Origin: Vandiemenella viatica
Lineage: Eukaryota; Arthropoda; Insecta; Orthoptera; Morabidae
Assembly: GCA_031002005.1 (NCBI GenBank)
Contig: JARYHS010009186.1
Span: forward strand, 186,770,437-186,834,436
Reading direction: 5' to 3'
Length of the DNA: 64,000 nucleotides
A program made the position numbers and the translations under genes. Positions 32,150 to 43,533 of the stretch are shown piece by piece. Positions within the stretch are counted from its first letter, which is position 1, and every line of letters begins with the position of its first letter. Under the pieces are notes generated by a model that did not search any database, had not been told where the DNA came from, and was given only the letters and a program-made list of their open reading frames with translations.

Positions 32150-33140
32150 TAGATATGTTTAAGAGCCAACATCCAGGACACGGTGAAGAACGATAGACGT
32201 GTCTTCTAATCTCTACACCGTCAAGCTACCAATCTTGATAACGGTTTTCCGTAGGCACTTATGACGCAGCCAAATGACAACACTATCGTTGATCTCCCTC
32301 AGGTTAGATCGTTCGAATCGCTTCAAGAGCATGTAAAGAACCAAATAAAATAAAATGATCAATCGCAGGGGCAATTGACCGATTTGTAACGCTACTACAA
32401 GAAAGTCTAATGGCAGCATTTGGCAGTAATGTACTCAATACTTCCTACACAGCCATTGTATTGTATAAAAATACAGTAATGTAAATTCGTGGCGCAGTTA
32501 CACTTTGCTGAAGTGTGTAACTAAACGGCATCTGTAAATATTCCTTTACTTCGATTTCATATTTACATTGTCAGATATAATTCACACTGCAGAAAGTAGT
32601 CAGACAGAATGTAAAGAAAAAGATTCCGCGTTAAAGATATTCAGTATAAGAAAAAAAAAGTTGAATCCTTAGATTCGAAAGTATCAAGGAAAAAAACATG
32701 AATATTATGGCGAAATTGATTACTTGTTTAAAAATTTATAAATATTCATTATTAATTTGGAAAGAAATACTTGTGTTACCGAGAAACATAGGAAAGCGGT
32801 AACAATCTTGGGGAGGGAAAAGGAGCAGGATAAGAACAAGGTACAGTTTAAGACAAAGTTAAAAATTTCATTAAAAGAATATCACCTTCACAAACGGGGA
32901 TGCTAGTATGTAGAACATGATAGGTTCTTATATTTATTTCCAGGCGAATGGGGTTTAGGTTTCTCCATATAACATGGATGATTTTAATCCAGTTCCTTCT
33001 TATTACAAAACACTGAAAACGAATCACGAACACGCTGTATAAAAGTTACCTGAAATCGTAAACATCAAACCTAATCAAATAGAACTACCTGCAGTAAGGA
33101 ACATTACGCCATTCCGTTAATTTAAACTACATGACATCTC
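32150..33140. other. No recognised feature
   Basis: AT-rich unique sequence. Confidence 0.5.
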
Positions 33141-33147
33141 CAAGATA

Positions 33148-33320
33148 GGATGCTGGTTCGAATACCAGTCCGGGCATCCAGATTTCCATGGTTTTCCGAA
33201 ATAAATCCATGTCTGTGTGGTTCCTTGAAAAGGCCTTGGCCGAATTCCTTTCCGTTCACTGCCCCCAGTCTTTACCCACTTCTAATAACCTAAGCGTCGC
33301 AAATCCATTACGACAAAAAA
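33148..33320 (+). mobile_element. SINE family A copy, 5'-eroded
   Basis: GGTTCGAATACCAGTCCGGG (B-box region), CATCCAGATTTCCATGGTTT, GGCCTTGGCCGAATTCCTTT and a tail starting CTTCTAATAACC. Confidence 0.8.
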
Positions 33321-33639
33321 GTCTAGTTCTGTTACAATATACAAATAAACCCAAAAACAGTAAGTATGTAAAATTACCTAGTTAAGTGATAGATTAATAT
33401 TTTTCATTAAAGCACATCAGCAAGTATATAACACAATCTATCATTTTGGGAAAAAGCAGATGTCATTCATGAAACTCTTTCTTCTTACTGTCCAACGATT
33501 TTGTTTCAAAATTCCTATTCATTTAACTTTGCTACAACAGAAATCTCATTAACGAAATGAAATAGCAATTAGTATTTAGCAATAGTCAAATTTTAGATCA
33601 CTGTTTGTATGTGAAATATTGCAATCACACTGTTTAAGG

Positions 33640-33686
33640 AATTTGACACACCGGAGCGTGTGCTCCACTGCAATTAAATTAAATCC
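33640..33686 (+). repeat. LINE 3' terminus only
   Basis: CCGGAGCGTGTGCTCCACTG followed by CAATTAAATTAAAT is the same 3' end as the LINE at 4055-5165, here without any coding sequence: an extreme 5' truncation. Confidence 0.7.
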
Positions 33687-33877
33687 TACGTTGGCTTGTA
33701 TGGAAAGTTTTCGGCCTATGCCATAGGCAGCGATGCCACAAGGAAACTACGAAACGTGGAATATCCGCAACACCTGGTGACCATAATTCTCTACAGACAT
33801 TCGTAAGTTTCCCGAAACGTTTTCTAAATTTATTTGTGATTGCGACTTAGAATAATCGACGCCCCCAGCAACTGTCG

Positions 33878-34375
33878 CCTTAGGGCGCCACAAAACTGAA
33901 TCGGAAGGTCTCCAGTTCGAATCTCACTTTCAGCTGGAATGTTTACAGCCTTAAAAACTGATCTGGCAAAGCCTTGCTTTGTCATGTGATGACGCTCCGT
34001 GGTTCGGATGCCACGTAAGGGGGCATCCATAAATTACGTGAGGTGTTTTTCCGGATTTCCGCCCCCCCCTCTCTGGTGAGATCTGGTCCGTGAAACCCCC
34101 CCCCCCCCTAGTACTCGCCCTCGAAACTTTTGGAGACCATTTTTTTTAGGTCACGACCTCCACTTTTAAACGAAATTCTCCCTAAAATCGACTGTCGCAC
34201 AATTTGTAGACTTTTTTTTTTTAGCTCTACAGTACAAACAATTTTTAGCAAAACCTCACGTGAGATGTCCGTAGACCCCCCCCCCCCCCATTTCACTTCA
34301 CGTAATTTATGGATGCCCCTTAAAACTGTTGGTCTCCTATACCTGATAGGATTATCAAGTTAGGTCACGATAGGT
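33878..34375 (+). mobile_element. SINE family B, split by a MITE
   Basis: The left part has a mutated B box (CCAGTTCGAATCTC), TTGCTTTGTCATGTGATGAC and GTGGTTCGGATGCCACGTAA. The right part resumes TTAAAACTGTTGGTCTCCTA and TACCTGATAGGATTATCAAG. The break falls exactly at the family B motif CACGTTAAACTG. Confidence 0.85.
34019..34319. mobile_element. 301-bp TTAA-type MITE inside SINE B
   Basis: Inverted ends are GGGGGCATCCATAAATTACG and, at the right, CGTAATTTATGGATGCCCC. The right flank is TTAA (34320-34323); the left flank, GTAA (34015-34018), is one change from TTAA. The undisturbed SINE has TTAA there. The interior has two long C runs. TTAA duplication points to piggyBac- or Kolobok-type mobilisation; which one is not determined. 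Its ends resemble the MITEs at 18440 and 53310. Confidence 0.8.
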
Positions 34376-34539
34376 GGCATGCGCGGAAGATCGAAACTGT
34401 TAACCGACGGCGTTCTCGTCCAACAATTCCAAGAGCTTTTTTTTTTTTTTTACTTGATCAGGGAGGTACAAAGGGACCAAGATCGAGTCCAGTTCCCTGC
34501 AATACCGGCGTTTCCTGCAATCATCAAAGCGAATGCTGT

Positions 34540-34760
34540 GACGTTACCCAATGGCTGCTGCATAAACCATACATTTCACAAACAAAAATACACTTATCTC
34601 ACAGAGAAAATAGTTACACGTTTCACAGACATTTGCAGCATTCCTCCAAGAGAGTAAATGCTCCTGATCTGACAAACCAGGACGTGTCACGGGTAGAACA
34701 TAATTATGTCCTATTCTCGTCACTACATACCACACGCTTGTGCACAGGAGTTGGTGTCTC
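34540..34760 (-). mobile_element. Repeat family D copy (possible piggyBac-like C-terminus)
   Basis: The minus frame reads NAANVCETCNYFLCEISVF and LFVKCMVYAAAIG, paralleling VCETTTYSMCDKCIFLLVKC at 54 kb. The DNA landmarks GATAAGTGTATTTTTG and TTTGTGAAATGTATGG are shared by all four copies. The ORF is too short to be functional. Confidence 0.5.
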
Positions 34761-35094
34761 GTAGTCCACCAGGAACGTTACGAAAGAAATAAAAAGTAGG
34801 TATTTGGATCGGATAACGGGGTTAACATTGTCAGTCAACTACAAGTAGCGTTTCTCTAAATACAAACAACTGTTGCATTTACCTGGAAGGAGTACAAAAT
34901 TCAGCAAAACTATGGTGAGGAAAATTAAGAAAAATGAAATAAACTGATTCGTCTGAGGGGAAAAGAGTGATTCGTCTGAGAAGAAAAGCTATAGTACACC
35001 AGAAGATATCCTGTTACATGAGCTTCAAAAGAATTACATACATTAATTGGAGAAATTCGAGAGTATATTTCTGGTTTGCTGAGTGATGGAACGG

Positions 35095-35300
35095 TCCCAA
35101 ATCTTCGCCTCATAAACTACTCATTTAACAAACCAAAAATTCACTTATCATACAGAACACACGAAATTACACGTTAAGCAGACAGTAAACAAGAGAAGAC
35201 TTTCCTCCGATGCCTCAGGTACGCCTGGTCTAACGGACCCGTTTAGACTTCAGCCGAAACTAGTGTCGACGTGTTGCTTAGTGGCCGAATAGAAAAGGGG
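35095..35300 (-). mobile_element. Repeat family D copy, degraded
   Basis: Minus-strand GATAAGTGAATTTTTGGTTT and GTTTATGAGGCGAAG align with the other family D copies. It has the same orientation as the copy 335 bp away, suggesting a broken or duplicated element. Confidence 0.5.
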
Positions 35301-35659
35301 GGGAGGGCGGAGGAGTGGAAATAAATTTAATAGTTTATCTTGATGCAAAATCATGAACTTAAATGAGATTTAGTATCAGCATTCGATAGACACGATAGGT
35401 CTCTTTATTTTTCCCAATTGTTAATGTATCTTTTAATACATCTCTAAATTAATTTTTAATGGGTGCATGTAATACAGCTATCGGAAATCCGAAAAGTGAA
35501 TAACCGTCATTTGCTTCTAATACTGTAATAAGAAAGAAGAGCATTGGTATCGGGCTGATTCCTCAGGTACCCAGTGTAGTGATTGGTACTATTCTTCATC
35601 ACCTCTTTTGCTCTCATAACAACTGAGGTAGAGATAAATAAAAAAAAGTAGCAATGATA

Positions 35660-35860
35660 TTAGCCGGATGGGTAGTTCAGCTACCTTAGTGACGAAGGTT
35701 GATTGGATTCTCCCGAAGAATGTGTGCAAGCCAGAATGGCAGAGGTAGGATGACCAGTTCGTTTCCTCCGAGACTAAGCGGAATCCGAATCACAGAGCGC
35801 CCGGGCGTAGCCTATATAAACAAAGCCAAATCCGTAGAAATTACTATCAGCATCAGGAGT
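35660..35860 (-). mobile_element. SINE family C copy (related to B)
   Basis: It shares CGAAGGTTGATTGGATTCTC-type sequence, CCAGTTCGTTTCCTC and GGAATCCGAATCACAGAGCG with 54520-54710. The segment AATCCGAATCACAG...GGCGTA is also found in SINE B. No clear tRNA-like head is seen. Confidence 0.6.
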
Positions 35861-35884
35861 TGAAACCAGAAATTTTAATTTTGA

Positions 35885-36050
35885 AGGCGAGCGCTTTATT
35901 CCCATAGGTTTTACATGGTTTTCCCAGATCAATCCAGGCAAATGCCGGGATGCTTCATACAAAAGGCCATGCCCGAATTTCTTCCTGTTACTTGTCCCAG
36001 TCCCATCCCGCCTCTAATGACCTCGACGTTGACAAGGCGTAAAGCCATAA
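35885..36050 (+). mobile_element. SINE family A copy, tail variant 2, head lost
   Basis: TTTTACATGGTTTTCCCAGA, AATGCCGGGATGCTTCATAC, AGGCCATGCCCGAATTTCTT and the tail CCTCTAATGACCTCGACGTT ending in GTAAAGCCATAAAT. Confidence 0.85.
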
Positions 36051-36059
36051 ATAGCTTCC

Positions 36060-36690
36060 TGATAGGATTGTTAGGGTAAAGGGTATCTGCAATTATACGT
36101 GATTTCAAAGCGGAAGAGCGCCCTAGGGTACTTCATAAACATACAATCAAAGCTCTGGGAAAGAGGTGAAGAACAATTTAAAATATAGTCCAACATGAGG
36201 ATTCAATCGAGGTACCTCAACCATTGGCCTACGGCGCCACTAGTCAATACAGAACACTAAGGCGCCGAGGAGATATCTGGAAGAAGTCGAATTCAATGCA
36301 GAATCAGGAAACGTAAATCGGTTCTTTGTCCTTGACCTGAGGGCGGAAAGCTGATGACATTACATACCAGCTGATACGAAAGACATTTTGACCAATAACC
36401 GTCTGATAACGAAGCCAGAACGTAACGACTAGAATGGAAAGATTCGATAAGCCATCTGTTGGGATATAACGTAAACGCCTCCCACGCCGGAATGTTTGAG
36501 CCGGGCAGCTATTTATGGGATCAGCTGGTCTTTCGAATGCTCCACTACACTGAACATGGGTAGCGTGGGATGTGAGAACATTGCCTCCACTCTCTACAGT
36601 CATTCGTATTAATTCTAATTTTAAAAAAAAGTTATTCTGTTTATGGAATTAATTAGTAACTAAAATTTGACAATAAAGTCGGATCAACAC
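36060..36690. other. No recognised feature
   Basis: Mixed composition. GAGGATTCAATCGAGGTACC at about 36198 vaguely resembles a reversed SINE B-box region. Confidence 0.45.
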
Positions 36691-36696
36691 CGGAAA

Positions 36697-36918
36697 TAAT
36701 TTTTTATGGCTTTACGCCTTGTGGAGGTCATTAGAGGTGTGGTAGTACTGAGGTAAGGAATTCGACTATGGCCTTTTCAAGAAAACATCCCGACATCCAC
36801 CTGGAGTGAATTCGGGAAACAATGGAAATCCGAATTCTGGATGGCCGCAACGGGAGTCGAACCAGCGTCCCCTGGAATGCTAAACTAGAGCCTTACCTCT
36901 CTCCCACCACGATCGGTA
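36697..36918 (-). mobile_element. SINE family A copy, tail variant 2
   Basis: Plus-strand TTTTTTATGGCTTTACGCCT (tail), GACTATGGCCTTTTCAAGAA, CCACCTGGAGTGAATTCGGG, the reversed B box GGGAGTCGAACC, and the head TCCCACCACGATCGGTACC. Confidence 0.85.
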
Positions 36919-36924
36919 CCGGTA

Positions 36925-39235
36925 TTCGACAGCTATAACTTAGTCAGCGTAACCGTATACTGCTGCATGATCCCTGCATCTTAATGGATCTAAGTGCAAA
37001 AACAACAAATGATACGAGATCTTATATCCTCTGATTAGATAAAAGTGACCTAGGAAGGTCCCGTAAATCGTCTAATTAAACTGACTAATTACACTTAAAT
37101 CCGTTTTCAAGCCACTGGTCAATTAGCCTACTGCCGATAGTAAATACTGATCTGTAACGAGTTCTTCATTTCTTTCTTTCTTTTTTTTCTGAGCTACTAC
37201 TAATTGTATAAATGAATTTATACTTCAACAAGGCTTACTGAGTTCACAACCCGTTGAAGCGTTTCCTGCAATACAATACATAAATGTCAATAGGGTAAAA
37301 GCGAATTAACTGCTGACTGATTTCTTATCGCATGGCTGCCTCTCATTTAAATGAACTGAGACAGATTTAATTTAAGAGAAACGACAGCCTAGAAAGTTAA
37401 AGAATTTCCTGATAAATTTCTTGAATTGGTATTTATTACTGCTATTCTAATTCTCGCCAAAAATTTTAAGATATAAAATAAACAAAGCTGTAATTGAAAA
37501 TAGACCTGAAAATGCCTCAGCTAAGGTCGAGATGTATTTATTGGAATCAAACTGATGAGCGAAGAATTTCTACAGACAATCCTGAAAATGAACATTTAGA
37601 TAAATTACATTGGGACGCGACCTTGGTCATACACAAGAAAAGGACAAAAGCCGCAGAGATAATCATAAGATAGCTCACAGTAGATGACTGTTACTGCAAA
37701 GGAATCCACTGGTTGATCACAAAGATATTATTAAAAATTGTATGCTCCATTCATCACGCATTGTAAAAGTGCGTGGACAGTTGTTGGAACGCAATCAAGA
37801 TTTAAATGAAATAACAATAGCAAAGATGTTGGGCCGAAACGTTGGACAATTAATACCAAGACGATGCTCCATCCAGGGTGCAAAATTAGAAATAGAAATT
37901 CTTGCTTAAATGACCGTAGCAGCTAGAAACATGATTTAACCTTTTTACTTACTTGATCGGTGATGGAGTTCTAGCATCAATCCTTAACCAATTACCAATG
38001 CATAAATACTGGCTTACCTGTGAACATTAAGAGAAAAAATATTCTTTAGTATATGGAAACAAAATAAATTGCACGTTAATACTGTTAAGACGCAAATAAC
38101 CGAATGAAACCCTCATGCTATCAAAAAGATTTCTTACAATTTATACCATTTCGTCCTCAAATGCACTCAGATACAATTCTATAGTAAGCGCTTGATGAAC
38201 AAAGAAAGTTAGCACTATATCTGTGTGATGGAAGGTAGCGTTTATCACTCTATCCACTTGAAGTTCAGCTGTAACAGATATTAAGAAGTTTCACACATTC
38301 CATGTACCAAACAATACATACTGTTTTAACTAGATAATTACAGCTTTCACGCAAATTTCATCCACTAACCTTCCGTAGTGTAATCATCATATTACGTTTC
38401 TCTATGTTTTCCTATCGATGTCTACATTTTTCTCCCCTGTTTTAGCTGATACGGCTGAGGTGGACACCAAAGCCACGTAAACTAGTGGCCATCTGCTATT
38501 AAAACACTTCAACTGTATTATTCATCAAATATTAGTAACCATTTTTGTTTGTTTATGGCTTTACTTTTCGTCGACGTCGAGGCCATTAGACGCCGGCCGC
38601 TTTTCTGTGTTACCTATATTTTTAGGAAGATTTTCACGTATTTCTTGCCAACTGCGGACGTAGTTGTTAAAGAAATTAAATATTGTAGTAATCGACCAGG
38701 AGATAAAACAGTCCAGTTGAAAACATGAAGTAATACCGTAACAACAATATTTCAATGAAGTCGATATTTACAACGTCAGTTATGCCGTTTGTGACATACA
38801 ACTAACTTTTCGACCTACCTTCTTTAGTCATACTTAAATCATTTAAGTAGTAGCTAAAGATACCAACATAGCCAGGGTACATTTTGCTTTATTTTAAACT
38901 CATATAAACGGTTCATCGCAAGCTTTCGAATAATTAATCATTGTAATTTAAGTTGTTTAATTGCTGTTTCAATTATTTTTCACAGTTATTAGAGCGTTAA
39001 CAAGCAAATTAACGGTGTTATATTGTTATTGTTGTCTTGTCTTCAGCCACTGTCGGCGCACAGCCGTGTTGGGATTGGCTGACGCTGCAGACAGTGGTCG
39101 GCCAGGTCAGTCGAGCGGGTTCGTTGCGAAATGTAAAAATTCGAATTACTTTCCGCGTCTCAATTTAAAATCTAATAATTCAATAGTTCAATTATGCATC
39201 TACCTAAGTATTAAAACCCAACATTTCACTGTGTT
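36925..39235. other. Mostly featureless AT-rich DNA with one SINE A tail scrap
   Basis: 38545-38600 (TTTATGGCTTTACTTTTCGT, CGTCGAGGCCATTAGACGCC) is a reversed SINE A variant 2 tail. Nothing else was recognised across about 2.3 kb. Confidence 0.5.
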
Positions 39236-39243
39236 ACTGGTAC

Positions 39244-39446
39244 CAGGCCCGCGCTAGGAATTTCGGGCCCGGGGTAAAATGAGCGACCTTTTTTTTTTAG
39301 CTCTACAAAGTAGCGGAGCGACAATGGGTGGATTCTTGGCATCAAGGCCTGGGGGCCCCTGCAGCCGGTGATCGGGGCCCCCATCAGCCGGCGGGCCCGG
39401 GTACATTTGACCCGCTTACCCCCTCCCCCCCCTAACGCCGGCCCTG
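39244..39446. mobile_element. 203-bp hAT-like MITE with 8-bp target-site duplication
   Basis: It starts CAGGCCCGCGCTAGG and ends CCTAACGCCGGCCCTG, an imperfect inverted pair with CAG/CTG ends. ACTGGTAC (39236-39243) and ACTGGTAT (39447-39454) flank it. The interior is rich in GGGCCC blocks. A related left half occurs at 50665. Confidence 0.85.
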
Positions 39447-39525
39447 ACTGGTATACGTTAGGGGATGGAAGTTGGGCGTACGAGTATACGCTAGTTTAAT
39501 CGAGATGATAAAGAAAAGTTGTACA

Positions 39526-39786
39526 CTGTGCTGTAGCTAGGTCAACAAAGGCCCCGGTGCAAAAAAAAAAAAAAATATTTTGGGCCCTCAGGTCAGATGG
39601 GCGACCACTGAGCTGAGCTTGTGAGCCTGGGGGCCCCTGAGCCGAGCTTGGAAGCCGCTGGACTGAGCTTGGGGGCCTCCTCAACTGCGCGCTCAGGGGC
39701 CCCCTCAGCTGCGCTCAAGGGTCCCCTGAGCGTGGGGACCCCGGTGCACTGCACCGCCTAGCCCTATGGTAGCTACTACGCCCCTG
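39526..39786 (+). mobile_element. 261-bp hAT-like MITE with perfect 8-bp target-site duplication
   Basis: GTTGTACA is duplicated at 39518-39525 and 39787-39794. It starts CTGTGCTGTAGCTAGGTC and ends GTAGCTACTACGCCCCTG. The interior has GGTGCAAAAA, CTCAGGTCAGATGGGCGACC and repeated CTGAG/GGGGCCCC blocks. It is the same family as 30710-31137 (inverted) and 52186-52332. Confidence 0.9.
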
Positions 39787-40094
39787 GTTGTACACATTAA
39801 CTTACTTCTTCAGAACCTGCTACATAAAGGTAATCAAGAAATGAAGCGAATATTTCACAAAGATACAAACTAAACTGCAATCAAGAGAGCTGGTAAGGAA
39901 TAATATAACAGATAGTCTAAACGGTAAGGTAACATATGCAAAAATATTTCTGTTGATTACCATTGAGCAAGAACACAAAACTACAATTATCATTTGTGGA
40001 ATCGTTACGAAACAGCGCAGCTATAAACAAATCTCATTTAACACACAATTGTATAAAATATTCATCATGAGTTTTTGTTTTCCTTCTATTTTGT

Positions 40095-40265
40095 TTAGAG
40101 TTATGACTCGTCAACATCGAAGTCATCAGAGATGGGAATGGACTGAGTACAATGAACAATAAAAGGAACCATTCCACTATTGCTATGATTTAGGTAAAAC
40201 ATGGAAAACCAAAATCTGAATGGGCAAATTGGGAGTTGTATCTTTTTCTCCGAATACTCACGCAC
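40095..40265 (-). mobile_element. SINE family A copy, strongly decayed
   Basis: Plus-strand ACTCGTCAACATCGAAGTCA (tail), AACATGGAAAACCAAAATCT and GAATGGGCAAATTGGGAGTT follow the reversed family A order. Confidence 0.6.
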
Positions 40266-40269
40266 TCGG

Positions 40270-41215
40270 CTCAGTTGATCTGTATGATTGTATTTTTCAT
40301 AAACGTGCACACGCCGAAAAAATTCGATCTTAAAATCTTTGTGTTATTACTTCTAAAGCATTGCTTCGTACCTTTCGCCAAAATACTCATACTTACTACC
40401 AAGGTACTAACTTGTTCATGTAACACATCTGGTATGTAGTAATAAAGTTCATGTAATGCTATGTTGTTATTGAATTTGATTGAGTCAGGCTATCGGATTT
40501 CGTAATGATAGTATAGGCTCTATTATATAGCTAGAATTACTTTTTATAGATGCATGTCATAAATAAAATGGCAGCCAGGCCGGTAGAACGGAAGTTGATA
40601 AAAGTACTTTGTAATATTTATTCACTCCTATTCTGTGAAAGAATAAATGCATTAATTCTCCAGTTGGGGTTCATATATTAAATTGTTTCTGTACACCTAA
40701 ATATGAAATAGATATGAGCGGAAATAACATAGTTTCCACAAATGAAAAACACTTTGCTTAGTCGCATTTTTTTTTTTTCTTTTCACTTCACGTCTACCTT
40801 ACATTACCATAAGGAGAATCCGCTTCTTATTTACACCCGCATGAACGGTTCACAAAATTTTTGCTATTTTAATACCGCTTCTTCTTCCCCTACTTTCAAC
40901 TGTCTTCTCTACATAGTACGTATACACTACATTAAACTACATTCTTACCCGGAACTACATTTCCTTCAGCGAATATTATCGCTATTTATTACATTATTGT
41001 GACACATCGTAGACATTTTTAAATATTTTTTTACATAGATCTTCAGGAGTACGGTTATCCACTAATCGCAGTACCCCTGGTAGCAAGTGGTAGTACTAAT
41101 GAGATATAGTGTAAAAAATAATAAAGAGTTGCCCAAACCTAGTAATTTGACAAAACCTTTCTCGGTTATTTTCTCGCTGCTCACTAATACGATTGACGGA
41201 TAGTGTGAACATGAG
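40270..41215. other. No recognised feature
   Basis: AT-rich with T-rich tracts. Confidence 0.5.
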
Positions 41216-41279
41216 ACACTGAATCCTCCAGCTGTGGGGAACGACAACAATAGCGCCGTAGCTGTATAAGTTAAGGCCG

Positions 41280-41640
41280 CTAATGGAGCTGTCTCAAGCA
41301 ATGTACACTGCCACCCTGTCTCCGCCTCTACGGTCTAACCTTTCCACCCTCCCACGCGCACCTTTTGTTGTCAAAGCCTGCGGGGCTTGCTTCGGTTTCT
41401 CCTCCCCCAACTTTGCTTTCAGCAACGACACGGGAAAGGGGTGGGTGGCGCGAGTTGACCGCATTGGCGCGGTGAAAGCCGATGTCGGCTCCGGCGGAGA
41501 GGAAAAGCTCTCCAAGGCTCCAACACAAAAAATTCTGTCGTCCACAATCCTCTCAGCTGTGGGCTTCCAACATAAACACACGGCGAGAACAGTTGTCCTG
41601 TATCAGTCACGTAACTTTTCTTCGCTGTTTTTAAAATGAC
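41280..41640. other. GC-rich island with overlapping ORFs on both strands
   Basis: The GC content jumps here. The plus frame 41283-41639 is open for 118 codons (for example GWVARVDRIGAVKADVGSGG) and the minus frame 41581-41294 for 95 codons. Open frames on both strands are expected in stop-poor GC-rich DNA, and neither product is recognised. It could be a CpG island, an exon or DNA from another source. Composition is the only oddity. Confidence 0.3.
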
Positions 41641-42138
41641 ATTGTTCTTTTTCTAAGTTGATGAAAATGGCATCGACAAACCTTAAAATCAAGAACTTCG
41701 TGTTTGGCCAAAGTTTATAGAAATAAAATTCATGCCGAAATAAAAGGCAATGTTTTGCAAATTTTCGAATTTAAATCATTGATCAGCAAAACAGATGAAG
41801 CGTCTGCGTTCTAACGTTGTCTTCTATTTTACCCAGATTTTTTGTTTATTTTTTGTATGTTTGTATTTTTATTTTTTTGTCCTTTCTTGCCGTTATCTAT
41901 GATAAGCAAATGTTCTTTTTTAAGCTTACTGCCATTAGAGGACGGCCTTCGGCTTAATTGAATCATACATTGTTATGAGTGATATGAACCTTGAAGTACA
42001 GTTGTTTAGTAACTCCAGCTTCCCACTATTCACTGATGGATATGGCCGTAATTGTGAAATACATTCCTGATTTCCGAAATCGAAATGCGTTTTCCGAATA
42101 CTATGCGTGGTTTTCTTTAAAATTTATTTATTGGCATT

Positions 42139-42700
42139 CGGTTATGTAACCATACAGCCATCACTTGTAACATGATTCATTATGGTTAACTAATAACATT
42201 TTTTATTATACTCATTACAATCTTGCATCTGTTAATTATCGTTATACTGATGCTACTTACAATTTTGATTATATTGATTACAATTTTAAATGGAACTTAT
42301 CTAATAGTAATTAACATCTGTCAGGTATAAAGCTGAATCGCTGTAGCAAATGATACAATTCGTTTTATGTTTATTGAAATCATTTTTCGGGTATACATGA
42401 GGCAATACCGAAATTGATATTCATCAGTCTAAATTCTTATTTCCATATGTTAACGTTCGGTTATGTAAACATACAGTCATCAATTGTAAGATAATTCATT
42501 ATGAATAATTATTTACAGGTTTCATTATACTATTTACAATTTTGTTTAAGCTAATTATCTTTGGACTTAGGCTACTTACAGTTTTGATTATACTGATAAA
42601 AATTTTGAGTCCTATTTATCTACTCGTAATTTCAATCTTTCAGGTATAAAACAGAATAGTTGCAGCCATTTATACAATTCATTTTATGCTTATTGACATT
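42139..42700. repeat. Diverged tandem duplication, 319-bp period
   Basis: CGGTTATGTAACCATACAG (42139) and CGGTTATGTAAACATACAG (42458) start two units. Both share a CATCA(C/A)TTGTAA box, CTACTTACA(A/G)TTTTGATTATA, CAGGTATAAA and TACAATTC(G/A)TTTTATG. AT-rich and non-coding. Confidence 0.8.
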
Positions 42701-42804
42701 TTTTTACTGTTGTTAAGGTCTTAGATTTCTATATCTCCATTTTTTAGGAATCTCATAAGGCTGTTGTATACAGCTTTGTCGCCACTAGGAATAGGATTGG
42801 GTTT

Positions 42805-42861
42805 GTAGGGAGAGGGATTCCTATGTTGACTTTGGTAGGGAGAGGGATTCCTATGTTGACT
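42805..42861. repeat. 30-bp tandem duplication
   Basis: GTAGGGAGAGGGATTCCTAT plus TGTTGACT-type continuation occurs twice, identical over 27 bp with a 30-bp offset. A recent local slip. Confidence 0.85.
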
Positions 42862-43533
42862 AATTCCATGATCATGGTATCCTGGGTCCGTTTAAATTTT
42901 CTACTGGAAAATATTTATTACAACAATAAAATATGGGCTGTCTTCTGATATTCTAAGAATCGCTTCTTACTGCTCATGGACAAAGTTAATAGGTCGTGCT
43001 CCATAAGAAGAGGGTCTGTAAGATTGACTTAATGTTACATAACACAAAGACATGTTCCAGTTTTGAATTTAATCTATATGAAACAGATAAGAAATGTTAA
43101 ATCAGTAAAGGGAAACCATGTGACATTGTGTTCGGATTAACCCTAGTCTAGATCTGGTTACATTGCTGGTGATGTGGAGGAATCGTCAGAACGTCTTAGA
43201 AATGTAACACCTTGCAGACAAAGCTGAGGTATTGAGTTTGTGCTGTATTGCTTTAGGTTGTGCAACTGCAGTGTATAGAGGTTTACTTTGATTAACCAGA
43301 AAAATAATACAACGCCTATAAATTATGGCTATAAAATGAAAAAAATTTACTGTCAGATACAAACGAATCAAATAAAAAATACATAGGTAATCACGTGAAT
43401 ATGCTTTTGGTTCCATTCTAAGAGGAATTTATAGAAGGATTGTGTTACGTCATACATTTCATTTTGTCGTAAAGTTCTAACAAATTTAGGATGTTATAAT
43501 AATAGGATATATTAAAATAGTCGACAAATTTAA

